Part shown: piece after piece, positions 33,572-42,029 of the stretch
Numbering within the stretch: the first letter of the stretch is position 1
How the letters are laid out: each line of letters opens with the position of its first letter
Origin: JBHJGM01 sp050331815
Lineage (GTDB): Bacteria > Verrucomicrobiota > Verrucomicrobiia > Opitutales > JBHJGM01
Length of the DNA: 64,000 nt
Direction: 5' to 3'
Assembly (NCBI GenBank): GCA_050331815.1
Contig: JBHJGM010000001.1
Span: 1-64,000 of the forward strand
The notes under the pieces: generated by a model
Database searches by the model: none
The model's input: the letters and a program-made list of their open reading frames with translations, nothing else
What the model was told of the DNA's origin: nothing
Program-made: the position numbers and the translations under genes

Positions 33572-35016
33572 TCGGCTTCCTCCTCAAACGCGACGGCCGG
33601 CCCGTATGGCGCAAACCCCACCATGATGTAGTCGTTGACCGCGTTCTCCCCGTGCGCCGCGCCGAAGCGCCAGAGCCGCTGGCAGAGCGCGCGGACCGTA
33701 GCCGCGTAGTCGGGGTCGCTCGCGAGGTTTTTCGTTTCGTGCGGATCGTTGCGCAGGTCGTAGAGCTCGTCGAAGTCGAAGCCGTTGTAGACGTACTTCC
33801 ACTCGCGTGTGCGGATGGAGCGTTGTATGCCGTAGAGCTCGTTGCCGTTGCTCTGGGTGAAGACTGCGTCCCGCCAGAGGGTGGGAGTCTCGCCTTTCAG
33901 AAACGGGACCAGGCTTTGCCCGCTGAATGCGCGGTTGGCGTGGAGGCCGGCCAGTTCGAGGAACGTCGGTGCAAAATCCGTGAGTGAAACGAAGGCCGAC
34001 TCTCGCCGGGGCCTGTCCGTGACTCCGGGCCAGCGCACGATCAGCGGCACGTGGTAGGCCCCTTCAAAGCAGGGCAGGCCCTTGCACCACAGTCCGTGGT
34101 CGCCGAGGTAATCGCCGTGGTCGGACATGTAAATCACCACGGTGTTATCCGCCTGTCCGCTGGCTTCGAGCGCCTCCAGCACCTTGCCGAACAAGTGGTC
34201 CTCGTAGCTGCAAAAAGCGCGGTAATGGCGGATGGCCTCACGGTGCTCGTCCTGGCTTAGCTGGTCAAAAATGCCGCGCGTGCGGCGGTAAAAGCCGGGC
34301 TTGTCTTGCATCCGATCGTCAAAGCTGGGCGGCAAATCGATCTCAGCCGGGTCGTAGAGATCGAGGAAGCGTTGCGGCGGAATGTAGGGATCGTGCGGCC
34401 CAAGCGTTCCGATGTACTGGCACCAGGAAGTCTCTGTGCCGGTGCGCGCTTTGATGGCCTCGATCGCGCGATCGACGATACCTCCGTCGTTGAAGGGATT
34501 TTCATTTGTATCATAATGTCGATACGGTGAGTAGCCCGGGCGGACGATCTGTCCAGGCTCGCGCTCAGGGGTGGCGGCTGGTTGCCGGGCCAGGTCACGG
34601 TACTTGTCCCAGTCCATGCCCATGACCTTGGAACCGATGGCGGTGCTGATGCCGGCCTGCCAGCCGAGGTCGGCGGGGGCAGCTTTTGTATCCACATGCC
34701 ACTTGCCGTCCCAGTCCAAGCTATAGCCGGCGTCCCGCAAATCTTCGAACCAATAGCGGGTGCCTTCGACGGGTCCGCGGCTCAGGGCGTTGGGCACTTT
34801 CACGTTGTTCCAGACGCCATGCTCGCTGGGGTACAGGCCTGTGAAAAAGCTCGTGCGTGAGGGGCAACAATGCGGCGAGGGGCAATAGGCGCTGTCGAAG
34901 GTGAGCGCCTCCTGGCGGAATCGATCCAGCACCGGCGTTTGTGTGGGGTCTTCGGGCAGCACGGTACAGCCGCGCTGCTGGTCAGTCATGAAGATAAGGA
35001 TGTTTGGGGGAGGCAT
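33553..35016 (-). CDS. Sulfatase (formylglycine-dependent)
   Basis: A 487-residue sulfatase of the alkaline-phosphatase superfamily. The metal-binding start reads NILIFMTDQQRG; the signature C-x-P-S-R is Cys50-Cys51-Pro52-Ser53-Arg54 in CCPSRTSFFTGLYPS, so Cys50 is the residue converted to formylglycine. Later motifs are GKWHVD, VVIYMSDHGDYLGDHGLW (second metal site) and ELYDLRNDPHETKNLA near the end. The ATG at 35016 was chosen over 35052 because the extra residues are basic and unlike the family. No signal peptide is visible, so it may be cytoplasmic or exported another way. Substrate is probably a sulfated glycan or ester. Confidence 0.9.
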   Translation of the reverse strand: MPPPNILIFMTDQQRGCTVLPEDPTQTPVLDRFRQEALTFDSAYCPSPHCCPSRTSFFTGLYPSEHGVWNNVKVPNALSRGPVEGTRYWFEDLRDAGYSLDWDGKWHVDTKAAPADLGWQAGISTAIGSKVMGMDWDKYRDLARQPAATPEREPGQIVRPGYSPYRHYDTNENPFNDGGIVDRAIEAIKARTGTETSWCQYIGTLGPHDPYIPPQRFLDLYDPAEIDLPPSFDDRMQDKPGFYRRTRGIFDQLSQDEHREAIRHYRAFCSYEDHLFGKVLEALEASGQADNTVVIYMSDHGDYLGDHGLWCKGLPCFEGAYHVPLIVRWPGVTDRPRRESAFVSLTDFAPTFLELAGLHANRAFSGQSLVPFLKGETPTLWRDAVFTQSNGNELYGIQRSIRTREWKYVYNGFDFDELYDLRNDPHETKNLASDPDYAATVRALCQRLWRFGAAHGENAVNDYIMVGFAPYGPAVAFEEEADCGQIQ

Positions 35017-35074
35017 CCGTTTGTCTTTGCGCCTGCGTCGGGTGCACGGCAAGCAAATGAGGCTTGCTTCACGC

Positions 35075-35250
35075 GCTTGAAGCCGCTGCGTTGCAACGAT
35101 GCCTTCAATGCCAGCGCACTTTCTGAATTCGTGGTGGCGTCGGGAACAAAATACCCGGCGATGGCGATGGCATGGAGTTTAGGCACTGGATGCCCGCGGA
35201 GTAGCACCTCCGCCCTTAGATGAGCCAGCCGGGTTTCACCCGGTTTTTTT
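35075..35250 (+). ncRNA. Candidate structured RNA ending in a strong terminator
   Basis: The 296-base space between the divergent sulfatase and methyltransferase genes has several potential hairpins in a row on the plus strand: TTGAAG...CTTCAA (35077-35108), GTCGGG...CCCGGC (35139-35159), GGCA...TGCC (35182-35194), GCGGAG...CTCCGC (35196-35213), and a terminator at 35229-35250. A closing helix between the sequences around 35109 and 35170 is also possible. It matches no RNA class I know; a leader or attenuator for the methyltransferase is another reading. A short ORF (MPSMPAHF..., 35099-35182) with four Trp codons is present but unconvincing. Confidence 0.35.
35229..35250 (+). terminator. Rho-independent terminator
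   Basis: A perfect 6-bp stem CCGGGT/ACCCGG with a TTC loop, followed directly by seven T residues. There is no protein gene upstream on the plus strand for over 2 kb, so it must end an unannotated plus-strand RNA (see the candidate RNA) or work as an attenuator before the methyltransferase gene at 35313. Confidence 0.8.
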
Positions 35251-35312
35251 GTGTCCGTTGAACACGCCCGGCCGCACCACGTAGCAACCTTACCAATCCG
35301 ATTCAGACTTTC

Positions 35313-36008
35313 ATGCAACCATCGCTCTTTCTTGATTCCGTCGCCTTTTACGGGCGAACCCTCCGTGAATACCGCGCTTTCTTCCAGCTTTCGGACGCGG
35401 ACTTGAATTCGAGGCGCATCCTCGATGTCTCCGCCGGCTGCGCCTCCTTTTGCGCGGAGGCTACGCGCCTGGGCGCGGAGGTAACCGCCGTCGACCCGCT
35501 TTATGATCGCTCGCCGACAGCCCTAGCAGCCCTCGCCCGGCACGACATTGCACAAGTCCTCGCGCGTGCCCGTAGTGGTGAGGAGGGCTTTGTCTTCAGT
35601 TTTTTCAAAGACTTTGACGAGGTGGAACGTTTGCGCCGTGCCGCGCTTGAAAGCTTTTTGTCGGACTACCTCCACGGGCGGGCGCAGCAGCGCTACGTAC
35701 CCGGCGCGTTGCCCGAACTACCCTTCGCGGATGACAGCTTCGACTGCGCCCTGTGCGGTCACTTTCTCTTGCTCTACGCATATCAATTCAGCGAAGCCTT
35801 TCATCGCGCCGCGCTCGGAGAACTGCTGCGGGTGGCTCGTGAGGTGCGGCTTTATCCGTTGATCCAGCCCGACGGCACCGCGCCCGTTTTTCTGGATTCG
35901 CTGCTCTTAGAACTTCGGAGCCAAGGCCACCGCGCCACCATCGTTCCGCTCGAATATGAGTTTTTCCGTGGCGCGAACCAGATGCTACAGCTCACGCGGG
36001 ACGGTTAA
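35313..36008 (+). CDS. SAM-dependent methyltransferase-like protein
   Basis: A 231-residue protein with a Rossmann-type methyltransferase core. Motif I is RRILDVSAGCASFCAEATRLG (about residues 34-54), the acidic end of strand 2 is EVTAVDPLYDRS, and motif IV is LPFADDSFDCALCGHFLLLY; the C-terminal part has EVRLYPLIQPDG. Conservation of the SAM pocket is good, but the target (small molecule, RNA or protein) cannot be read from the sequence. It is monocistronic, with about 60 bases between the upstream terminator and its ATG and a 92-base gap before the ExbB gene. Confidence 0.8.
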   Translation: MQPSLFLDSVAFYGRTLREYRAFFQLSDADLNSRRILDVSAGCASFCAEATRLGAEVTAVDPLYDRSPTALAALARHDIAQVLARARSGEEGFVFSFFKDFDEVERLRRAALESFLSDYLHGRAQQRYVPGALPELPFADDSFDCALCGHFLLLYAYQFSEAFHRAALGELLRVAREVRLYPLIQPDGTAPVFLDSLLLELRSQGHRATIVPLEYEFFRGANQMLQLTRDG

Positions 36009-36100
36009 GTACGTGTTACTGGGCAGATTCTGCGGAACATTTTTGAGCCGGTTCCGGACCTTACCCGGCAAGCTCAAGCGAGTGCTTCCTTGTCTTTAAA

Positions 36101-37093
36101 ATGAAATTGCATCCGCATCCCAAACGCGGGTTGCGCCTGAATCCGCGCCCCGTGGGCGCACCCGGGCGTGCCTGGATTTTTCTCTCCGGACTTGTACTTT
36201 TCCTCATTCTGGGGTGGCTCTTGCCGGTCAACGCGCAGGAGTCGCCGGCAGAAACGCAGGCGGTTGAGGCAACATCCGGAACTACCACCGCCGGCGATGC
36301 GCCCGAGGCGATTGTCGTCGAGGTCGACTGGTGGGCTCAACTCAATCCGGAAGATCCAGTGGGCCGTATCATCATGCTGGCGCTGGCCTTCCTACTAGTT
36401 CTGGCCACGGCCTTTACGCTGGAGCGCCTGTACAGCGTGCGCGGGCGCAACTTTGCCCCGAACAAACTCGTGAAGCAGATTCAGCCGCTCTGGAACAAGG
36501 GCCGCTTCAACGACGTGGCTGAGATCTGCAAAAAGGATTCGAGCATCCTCGCGCTGGTAGCCCTGTACATTGCCCGCCATTACCGCGCGCCGTACGAAAT
36601 CCTCCAGACCGGTGCCGGCGACATCGGCGCGCGTGAACTCAAGCGGCAGTATCAGAAGAGCTATCCGCTGGCGGTCATTGCGATGCTCTCGCCGCTGCTG
36701 GGACTGCTGGGTACGGTCATCGGGATGATTGGCGCTTTTAACACCGTGGCTGAAGTGGGTGAGATGGGCGATGCGAGTGTGCTGGCGGGCGATATTGGCC
36801 TGGCGCTCATCACCACCGCCGTCGGTCTCATCATCGCCATTCCCACGCTCGGCATTTATCATGTGTTTCGCCAGCGCATCTCGATGTTTGGCAATCAGAT
36901 CGAGGAGGAACTCGAAGAGCTTTTCCAGGCCTGGCTGCGTCCGCTGCAGGAGGTTGAGGAATGGAAGGAAGAAGCCCAGCCCGTCGACGATGCCAACGGC
37001 GCCAACGCGCCGGTCGCACAGTCACCCTCGCCCGCCCTGGGGTCAGCCCCTGCGCCGTCGACCACACCGGGTTCGGCAGCGGCGTCTTCCTGA
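36101..37093 (+). CDS. exbB: MotA/TolQ/ExbB proton channel protein
   Basis: A 330-residue ExbB-family channel subunit. An N-terminal membrane segment or signal (about residues 25-46) is followed by a periplasmic Glu/Ala-rich stretch, then a helix (GRIIMLALAFLLVLATAFTLERL), a cytoplasmic part, and the conserved pair SYPLAVIAMLSPLLGLLGTVIGMIGAFNTVA and GDIGLALITTAVGLIIAIPTLGIYH, which hold the conserved Thr residues of the proton path. A Pro/Ala/Ser-rich tail of about 40 residues is unusual. It energises outer-membrane transport using the proton gradient. It heads a four-gene operon (18-, 12- and -8-base spacings) with two ExbD proteins and a large TonB-position protein. Confidence 0.93.
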   Translation: MKLHPHPKRGLRLNPRPVGAPGRAWIFLSGLVLFLILGWLLPVNAQESPAETQAVEATSGTTTAGDAPEAIVVEVDWWAQLNPEDPVGRIIMLALAFLLVLATAFTLERLYSVRGRNFAPNKLVKQIQPLWNKGRFNDVAEICKKDSSILALVALYIARHYRAPYEILQTGAGDIGARELKRQYQKSYPLAVIAMLSPLLGLLGTVIGMIGAFNTVAEVGEMGDASVLAGDIGLALITTAVGLIIAIPTLGIYHVFRQRISMFGNQIEEELEELFQAWLRPLQEVEEWKEEAQPVDDANGANAPVAQSPSPALGSAPAPSTTPGSAAASS

Positions 37094-37111
37094 GGTTTCG
37101 AGGTTAGTCCC

Positions 37112-37597
37112 ATGCGCTTAGATTCCGAAGAGCCCGAAGAAGTCGAGGTGGCGATGTCGCCGCTCATCGATTGTGTCTTCCTGCTGCTCATCTTCTTTCT
37201 AGTGACCACGATGTTGAAGAAGTTTCAGCGGCAGATCCCTGTCGAATTGCCCGAGAGTGCCGCAGTGCCCGCTAGTGCGACCCAAAACGAAGAAGTGATT
37301 ATTCGCATGGATGCCGACAATCAGTTTTCCGTGGCCCATCGCCGTGACCGCGAAGGGCGCTGGTCCTACCGAGCCATCGATAATCTGCCGTTGTTTCTGC
37401 GCGATTTGAAAGCCGAGCGCGGTACCGAGACTCCGCTGCGTCTGGATGCCGACCGCGACCTGGAGATGCAGACCGTGATCGATGCCCTGGATATCTGCCA
37501 GATTCAGGGTTTCGAAAAAACCTTTGTCCGCCTCCAGCACGAGGACCAGACGTTCTTTCAGATCCCCGGCAAGCAACTGCGCCCGGACCTGCCCTGA
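37112..37597 (+). CDS. exbD: ExbD/TolR-family protein, first copy
   Basis: A 161-residue ExbD/TolR protein. A short cytoplasmic start (EEPEEVEVAMSPLIDCVFLLLIFFLVTTM) holds the family's membrane helix with its conserved Asp, and the periplasmic domain (about residues 45-161) ends with DLEMQTVIDALDICQIQGFEKTFVRL. An insertion near residues 75-100 (AHRRDREGRWSYRAI) makes it longer than the neighbouring copy. It pairs with ExbB to form the proton-driven stator. It starts 18 bases after exbB and is followed by a second ExbD after 12 bases; two ExbD genes in tandem are common in Verrucomicrobiota and Planctomycetota. Confidence 0.92.
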   Translation: MRLDSEEPEEVEVAMSPLIDCVFLLLIFFLVTTMLKKFQRQIPVELPESAAVPASATQNEEVIIRMDADNQFSVAHRRDREGRWSYRAIDNLPLFLRDLKAERGTETPLRLDADRDLEMQTVIDALDICQIQGFEKTFVRLQHEDQTFFQIPGKQLRPDLP

Positions 37598-37609
37598 GTC
37601 CGTTGTATC

Positions 37610-38029
37610 ATGAGACTGGATCCCGAACCGTACGAAAACTTCGACCTCTCGATGAGCCCGTTGATCGACTGCGTCTTTCTGCTGCTGATTTTCTTTCTCG
37701 TCACGACCATGGTGAAGAAGAAGCCGCGCGATATCGATATCGCCCTGCCGGAGTCGGCGGCGGCCATCGAGGTCAAGCCCGATGACGAGCAGCTGGTTAT
37801 CGGGTTGGATGCCGACGGTGCCATCTACTACGAGGGCGAGCCGACCTCCGTCACCCTCTTGCACGAGGCGCTGCGCCAGATCTCCATCGAAGATCCGGAC
37901 ACGCAAATCCGCCTCGACACCGACGAAACAACGCCCTTTCACCGCGTGGTCGAAGTGCTCAGCGTCCTGCAGTTTCGCGAATTGAACAACGTTGCGGTCC
38001 GTGCCTTTCACCCCCGCTACGATGACTGA
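37610..38029 (+). CDS. exbD: ExbD/TolR-family protein, second copy
   Basis: A 139-residue ExbD/TolR protein related to the preceding one. The membrane segment reads SMSPLIDCVFLLLIFFLVTTM with the conserved Asp, nearly identical to copy one, while the periplasmic domain differs (VIGLDADGAIYYEGEPTSVT, VLSVLQFRELNNVAVRAF). The near-identical membrane helices and divergent periplasmic parts suggest a heteromeric stator. Its stop overlaps the start of the next gene by eight bases (ATGACTGA), so the TonB-position protein is translationally coupled to it. Confidence 0.92.
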   Translation: MRLDPEPYENFDLSMSPLIDCVFLLLIFFLVTTMVKKKPRDIDIALPESAAAIEVKPDDEQLVIGLDADGAIYYEGEPTSVTLLHEALRQISIEDPDTQIRLDTDETTPFHRVVEVLSVLQFRELNNVAVRAFHPRYDD

Positions 38030-39899
38030 GCGCCGTCGCCACTCCAACCGGTCCTTCTGGATTTGCCTGAGCCTGGCCGTTGTCTTCAACGCCGTGGGCC
38101 TGGCGGTTTTTTATTTTAACGAGGATCTTCGCAAGCACACCTACACTTACGTTCAGGAGCCGCCGGCCCCGGTCGACCGTGAGCGGACACGCGAGCGCCG
38201 CAAACTTGACCCACATAAAATCGAGCGACTGGCGGAGCGCACGGAAGCACGTAAAAAGGCTCAGCTGCGCGAGGAAGTACGCAAACTTGAAGAAGTGAAA
38301 CTCGAGATGGAGCGGCATCTGGAGGCCAAGCTGCGGGAGCTTTTGGCCGAGGATGATTTGCAACTGGCCGATCGCTTTGAGGAAGTGCTCAATGAGGAAG
38401 CTGCCAAACTTTTGAAAGCGGTGCGTGCGGAAAGCGAGGCCGTCGCCTTCAAGGAGGGACGCGATGAACGCGTCGAGGCGACACTTGAAGGCATGATCAC
38501 GATGGAGGTGCCGGCAGAACTCGAGCGCTTTATCGAAGGCGCGCTTAAGACCGCCCGAGAGCTGGGAGACCGCACGCCCAAACTTGTCGAGAAGCAGCCT
38601 GCGCCCGGAGAATACCTCGACCCGTTTTTGGACGAGAGCTTTGAGAAAATCCAGCTTCCCGAGGCAAAGCTCGAGCGATTGGCGGAGCTTTCCGAGCGCG
38701 CCGAAGCGCTGGCTCGCAAAGCCGAGGCCCTGCGAGCCGCGCCCTACGAAGAACTCTTCCAGGCTGGCGCGCCTTTGGAGCAGCTTCAGCCGGAGTCCAT
38801 CGAGGCAATGAGTCCCAACGACCTGTATGCATACGCGCAGGCGTTGGAGGCGCAGATTTTTGCGGATGTGAACGCGCACCAGGCGGCCGACCTGGCCCTC
38901 GTAAACAACAGCGATTATGAAGCAGCGCTAGAAGCGGTTTCGGGTGAACCCCCGCCGCGTCCCCGCCTCGAGGCATCCCTGGCCGACGATGCGCCCGCGA
39001 CGTCCGAGCAGCTGCTGGCTTATCACGCCAGTCTGGAGCAGGCCGTAGGCGAGGCCACCAACATGCGCGTCTCGGCCCAAAGCCGTCTGAACACGGTGCA
39101 GCAGCGAACCAGTGCCGGAGAGATCGGTCGCCAGTTGACCCTTGCGCGCCAGGGGCTGCAACAGGCCAGCGCGCGGCAAGGCAGCCGCGGCTTTGCCGAT
39201 TATTCCCAGCCGCTGCTGCAGATGAGTCAGTTGCAGTCAGCCCAAGGCAACGGAGCCGCGGGCTCGCACAGCCTGCGCAACTCCACAGTCGACTTTGGTT
39301 CGGGGGCGGACATGGGCTCCGGGCAAAACCGCAACGCCAGGCTGAGGCTGCCCTCGCAGCGTATTCAGCGCGATGCGATGCCGGGCCGTCGGTTCACCCG
39401 CGATTCGTCACGGCAGGGCTGGCTCTTTCTGGACAGCTGGTACATCATCGGCCCCTGGCAAAAACAGAGTGGGCCCATCACATTTGAACAGCCGTACCCG
39501 CCCGAGGCCGTCATTGATTTTGACGCGGTCTACGCCGGCAAGGAATACAACGGTCAGCCGATCGCGCTGCGCTGGCGTTTCCTCCAGAGTGATTCCGTGC
39601 GCATCACTCCGTACGAGCACACCGGCAACTCTGTATACTACGCGTACACCGAAGTCTATGCGGAAGAGCCGATGGACGTGCTGCTGGCAGTGGCTTCTGA
39701 CGACGGTGCCAAGATCTGGCTCAATGACGTTGTCGTGCATCAGGACAGCGGCTTGAGCCCCTGGCGACTCGATGAAGGCTTCCGGAAAGTTTTCTTACGG
39801 CAGGGCTACAACCGTGTGCTTTTGCGTGTGGAGAATGGTCCGAGCGTCTGCCATTTTTCGGTGTTGTTGTGCCCGGTCGAAGTGGCTGAAGGGATCTAG
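38022..39899 (+). CDS. Large TonB-position protein: membrane anchor, coiled coil, C-terminal beta domain
   Basis: A 625-residue protein that occupies the place where tonB is expected after exbB-exbD. One membrane helix (about residues 10-30, FWICLSLAVVFNAVGLAVFYF) is followed by about 200 residues of charged coiled coil rich in Glu, Arg and Lys, a second helical part (to about 400), a Gln/Ser/Gly linker, and a C-terminal beta domain of about 180 residues (from WLFLDSWYIIGPWQ; includes VLLAVASDDGAKIWLNDVVVHQ and YNRVLLRVENG). The last domain resembles PA14-like or glycan-binding domains found in extracellular proteins. No TonB C-terminal fold is seen. It probably spans the periplasm and passes energy to an outer-membrane or cell-surface partner; that is inference. 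Confidence 0.82.
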   Translation: MTERRRHSNRSFWICLSLAVVFNAVGLAVFYFNEDLRKHTYTYVQEPPAPVDRERTRERRKLDPHKIERLAERTEARKKAQLREEVRKLEEVKLEMERHLEAKLRELLAEDDLQLADRFEEVLNEEAAKLLKAVRAESEAVAFKEGRDERVEATLEGMITMEVPAELERFIEGALKTARELGDRTPKLVEKQPAPGEYLDPFLDESFEKIQLPEAKLERLAELSERAEALARKAEALRAAPYEELFQAGAPLEQLQPESIEAMSPNDLYAYAQALEAQIFADVNAHQAADLALVNNSDYEAALEAVSGEPPPRPRLEASLADDAPATSEQLLAYHASLEQAVGEATNMRVSAQSRLNTVQQRTSAGEIGRQLTLARQGLQQASARQGSRGFADYSQPLLQMSQLQSAQGNGAAGSHSLRNSTVDFGSGADMGSGQNRNARLRLPSQRIQRDAMPGRRFTRDSSRQGWLFLDSWYIIGPWQKQSGPITFEQPYPPEAVIDFDAVYAGKEYNGQPIALRWRFLQSDSVRITPYEHTGNSVYYAYTEVYAEEPMDVLLAVASDDGAKIWLNDVVVHQDSGLSPWRLDEGFRKVFLRQGYNRVLLRVENGPSVCHFSVLLCPVEVAEGI

Positions 39900-39907
39900 C
39901 GTATCCG

Positions 39908-40900
39908 TTACACTGGTACGACTTCGGGGCCGGTATCCGTTCCAGTCGGGGCGTAGGCCTTGCGGTATGCCGAGGGAGTCTGCCCCAGGAAGCGTCGAAA
40001 ATAGCGGCTGATGTGCGCCGCATCTGCGTACCCGCACTCGAGTGCAACCTCGGTGACGGTCCGCGTCGGATTGAGCAGGCGGACCGCCGCGTGCTGGATG
40101 CGCCGCTTTTGAAAATACCCCGTCGCGCTCATGCCGGTGGCCTCGCGCACCAGTCGGCTCAGGTGATCACGGCTGAGAGTGGTTGTGACTTCGGGCATGC
40201 CGCCGGGCACGGCCTCGCCTCTTGAAAGGGCTTCTTCGACTGCGGACAGGTAGGCCCAGACTTCCTCGCGAAAACCAAAGGCGCGTACTTGCTGCGCCTG
40301 CACCGCTGATCGTGCCAGCCGGCAAAGGCACTTGGTCAGCGTTGCTTTCAAGAAGGGTGGGGATGGATGGGCTCGGGCTATCTCCGCCTCAAGTTCCTGC
40401 AACTCGTGGGCGCACGCCTGCAAGCCTACCGCATCGAGCTGGAACTGCGGCACGTCCAGCCAGGCAGAGCGCTGGAAAAGCGCCTGTTCCAAAAAGACCG
40501 CGATCAGGCCGTACTCGCTCCACAGCAACGGCAGATCGTCCAGCAACCACTCGGCCAGGTAGTATAGGTTGACCGCGGTTGCCTTAGTGGCGTCGATTGC
40601 GTGTATTCGGCCCGGTGCGAGCACGGCGACGTTGCCTGCAAAAAACGGCTGTGGGCCGGTTGGCGTCCAGTGGTGGCAGTTTCCCTCCAGCACAAGAAAA
40701 ACCTCGTAGTAGGCATGGTTGTGCGGGCGCACGGTTTGTCCGTTTAGTTCGACGCGCTGCACGCGCACCGGACGCCGGCCCGAAAGCCCAACCGTTTCCT
40801 GGGTGACGGTATAGGCAGGCTCCAAGCGCACAATAACGGAATCATTCAAGCTTTTCCGTTTCCCGTGCAAGCAGTTTAACTGATTATTTGCTAGAGTCAT
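39908..40900 (-). CDS. AraC-family transcriptional regulator
   Basis: A 330-residue regulator. The N-terminal half is a cupin-type sensor (RPHNHAYYEVFLVLEGN, GNVAVLAPGRIHAID), and the C-terminal third has the two helix-turn-helix units typical of AraC (SRLVREATGMSATGYFQKRRIQHAAVRLL and ALECGYADAAHISRYFRRFLGQTPSAYRK). The ATG at 40900 would overlap the divergent dioxygenase start by two bases, leaving no promoter; a TTG at 40849 gives a start that fits the family better and leaves a 50-base spacer. It is divergent from the phytanoyl-CoA dioxygenase and most likely regulates it, a frequent arrangement in this phylum. Confidence 0.9.
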   Translation of the reverse strand: MTLANNQLNCLHGKRKSLNDSVIVRLEPAYTVTQETVGLSGRRPVRVQRVELNGQTVRPHNHAYYEVFLVLEGNCHHWTPTGPQPFFAGNVAVLAPGRIHAIDATKATAVNLYYLAEWLLDDLPLLWSEYGLIAVFLEQALFQRSAWLDVPQFQLDAVGLQACAHELQELEAEIARAHPSPPFLKATLTKCLCRLARSAVQAQQVRAFGFREEVWAYLSAVEEALSRGEAVPGGMPEVTTTLSRDHLSRLVREATGMSATGYFQKRRIQHAAVRLLNPTRTVTEVALECGYADAAHISRYFRRFLGQTPSAYRKAYAPTGTDTGPEVVPV

Positions 40901-41699
40901 GCTGATGACCACAACGCTTGAATCGCCATCTGTTTACCAGACCACGCCCGAAACGCTCACCCCGCAGCAGATTGCCGATTATCGTGAAAACGGTTTTGTT
41001 CGTCTGAAGGGTGTCATTTCGCCGAAGGAGTGCGCGACCTTTCGCGACGCCGCCACCACGATCAACGCCCGTGCCGAAGCTGACGGCAACGGCGGGCGTG
41101 CTGTGTTCAATCAATTCGTTAACAACTGGCGCGAGAGCGAGGCGCTGCGTGGGCTTACGCTGCATCCCAACATCACCGCCCTGGCGCGCACGTTGGCCGG
41201 GATTGCCCTGCGTCTCTGGCACGACCACCTGCTGGTGAAGAAACCGCACAACAACGCGCCCACGCATTTTCATCAGGATCAGCCCTACTGGCCACACGCC
41301 AACTCCGCCCAGCCGCTTTCGGCTTGGGTCGCATTGAATGATGTGCCGGTTGAGCGCGGCTGCATGACCTTTATCCCCAAGTCGCAGCGCTATACGGAAT
41401 TGACCGCGCAAAATCTGCACGATGCGGGGAGCCTCTTCGACCTCTGTCCGGAGTTGCAATGGGATGAGCGCGTCACGCTGCCCCTTCGTGCCGGAGATTG
41501 CACCTTCCACCACGGGCGCTGCGCGCACATGGCCAACGACAATTTGACCGACGAGCACCGCTACGGCTATGCCATCATTTACATCGACCGGACGACGACT
41601 TTCGCCGGACGCGGACACGTGGTGACCAAGCCGCTGGTTGAAGCCGGCCAACTCAAGGAAGGCGACCTCCTGGAGGGCGAACTCTTTCCGGAGATCTAA
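40899..41699 (+). CDS. Phytanoyl-CoA dioxygenase (PhyH) family protein
   Basis: A 266-residue Fe(II)/2-oxoglutarate-dependent oxygenase. The iron triad is visible: His and Asp in THFHQDQPYWPH, and the distal His in CTFHHGRCAHMANDN; NALTDEHRYGYAIIYID-type residues after it hold the 2-oxoglutarate arginine region. The ATG at 40899 or at 40905 could serve; the latter gives a cleaner separation from the divergent AraC gene. Members in Verrucomicrobiota and Planctomycetota are numerous and mostly of unknown substrate. Its control by the adjacent AraC regulator suggests a sugar- or osmolyte-linked role, but this is inference. Confidence 0.88.
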   Translation: MLMTTTLESPSVYQTTPETLTPQQIADYRENGFVRLKGVISPKECATFRDAATTINARAEADGNGGRAVFNQFVNNWRESEALRGLTLHPNITALARTLAGIALRLWHDHLLVKKPHNNAPTHFHQDQPYWPHANSAQPLSAWVALNDVPVERGCMTFIPKSQRYTELTAQNLHDAGSLFDLCPELQWDERVTLPLRAGDCTFHHGRCAHMANDNLTDEHRYGYAIIYIDRTTTFAGRGHVVTKPLVEAGQLKEGDLLEGELFPEI

Positions 41700-41767
41700 C
41701 GCCCGCTGGCTTCCGCTAAAGGGTTTCCCGCAGTCTGCTTAAGATTGCAACAGACAGCGTACGCACA

Positions 41768-41980
41768 TCAGGCACAGTGATCGCGCTTGAGGCGTTCGAC
41801 CGCTTTCTGGAACGCTCGTTTGTCGACGAGGGCATCCGCGTTTTCCAGCAACACGGTCAGGACGTAGTTGTTGCCCAGGTCTGTTTCTTCGGCCCAGGCC
41901 CGTAATTGCGCGTAGGCTTTTTCCGAGACGGCCGCGTTGAAACGTTTCGGCAAGGGAAAGCGTTTTTTGGAGGCAGGCAT
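41768..41980 (-). CDS. Small protein with ribbon-helix-helix traits
   Basis: A 70-residue basic protein starting MPASKKRFPLPKRFNAA. The central RFNAAVSEKAYAQLRAWAEE followed by DLGNNYVLTVLLENA has the short strand plus two-helix pattern of CopG/Arc-type ribbon-helix-helix proteins. The longer frame to 42067 overlaps the transketolase gene and is rejected. It sits 49 bases after the transketolase stop on the same strand. No toxin gene is next to it, so an antitoxin role is not supported; a stand-alone DNA-binding protein is possible. Confidence 0.6.
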   Translation of the reverse strand: MPASKKRFPLPKRFNAAVSEKAYAQLRAWAEETDLGNNYVLTVLLENADALVDKRAFQKAVERLKRDHCA

Positions 41981-42029
41981 GTTGCCCGGGCCTGTGTGAG
42001 CTGCATTCGGCGCGAGCGGGGAGCGCGGC

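Noticed and set aside
35099..35182. Trp-rich leader peptide as trp-type attenuator
   Set aside because: The downstream gene is a methyltransferase, not a tryptophan gene, and there is no good ribosome site.
35130..35250. Cobalamin or SAM riboswitch
   Set aside because: The conserved cores of both classes are absent; only hairpins and a terminator are seen.
37199..38089. 296-codon minus-strand frame across both ExbD genes
   Set aside because: It is a shadow of GC-rich coding sequence; the plus-strand ExbD motifs are complete.
38261..38879. Serine- and leucine-rich minus-strand frames opposite the TonB-position gene
   Set aside because: They arise from the Glu/Arg-rich coiled-coil codons of the real gene.
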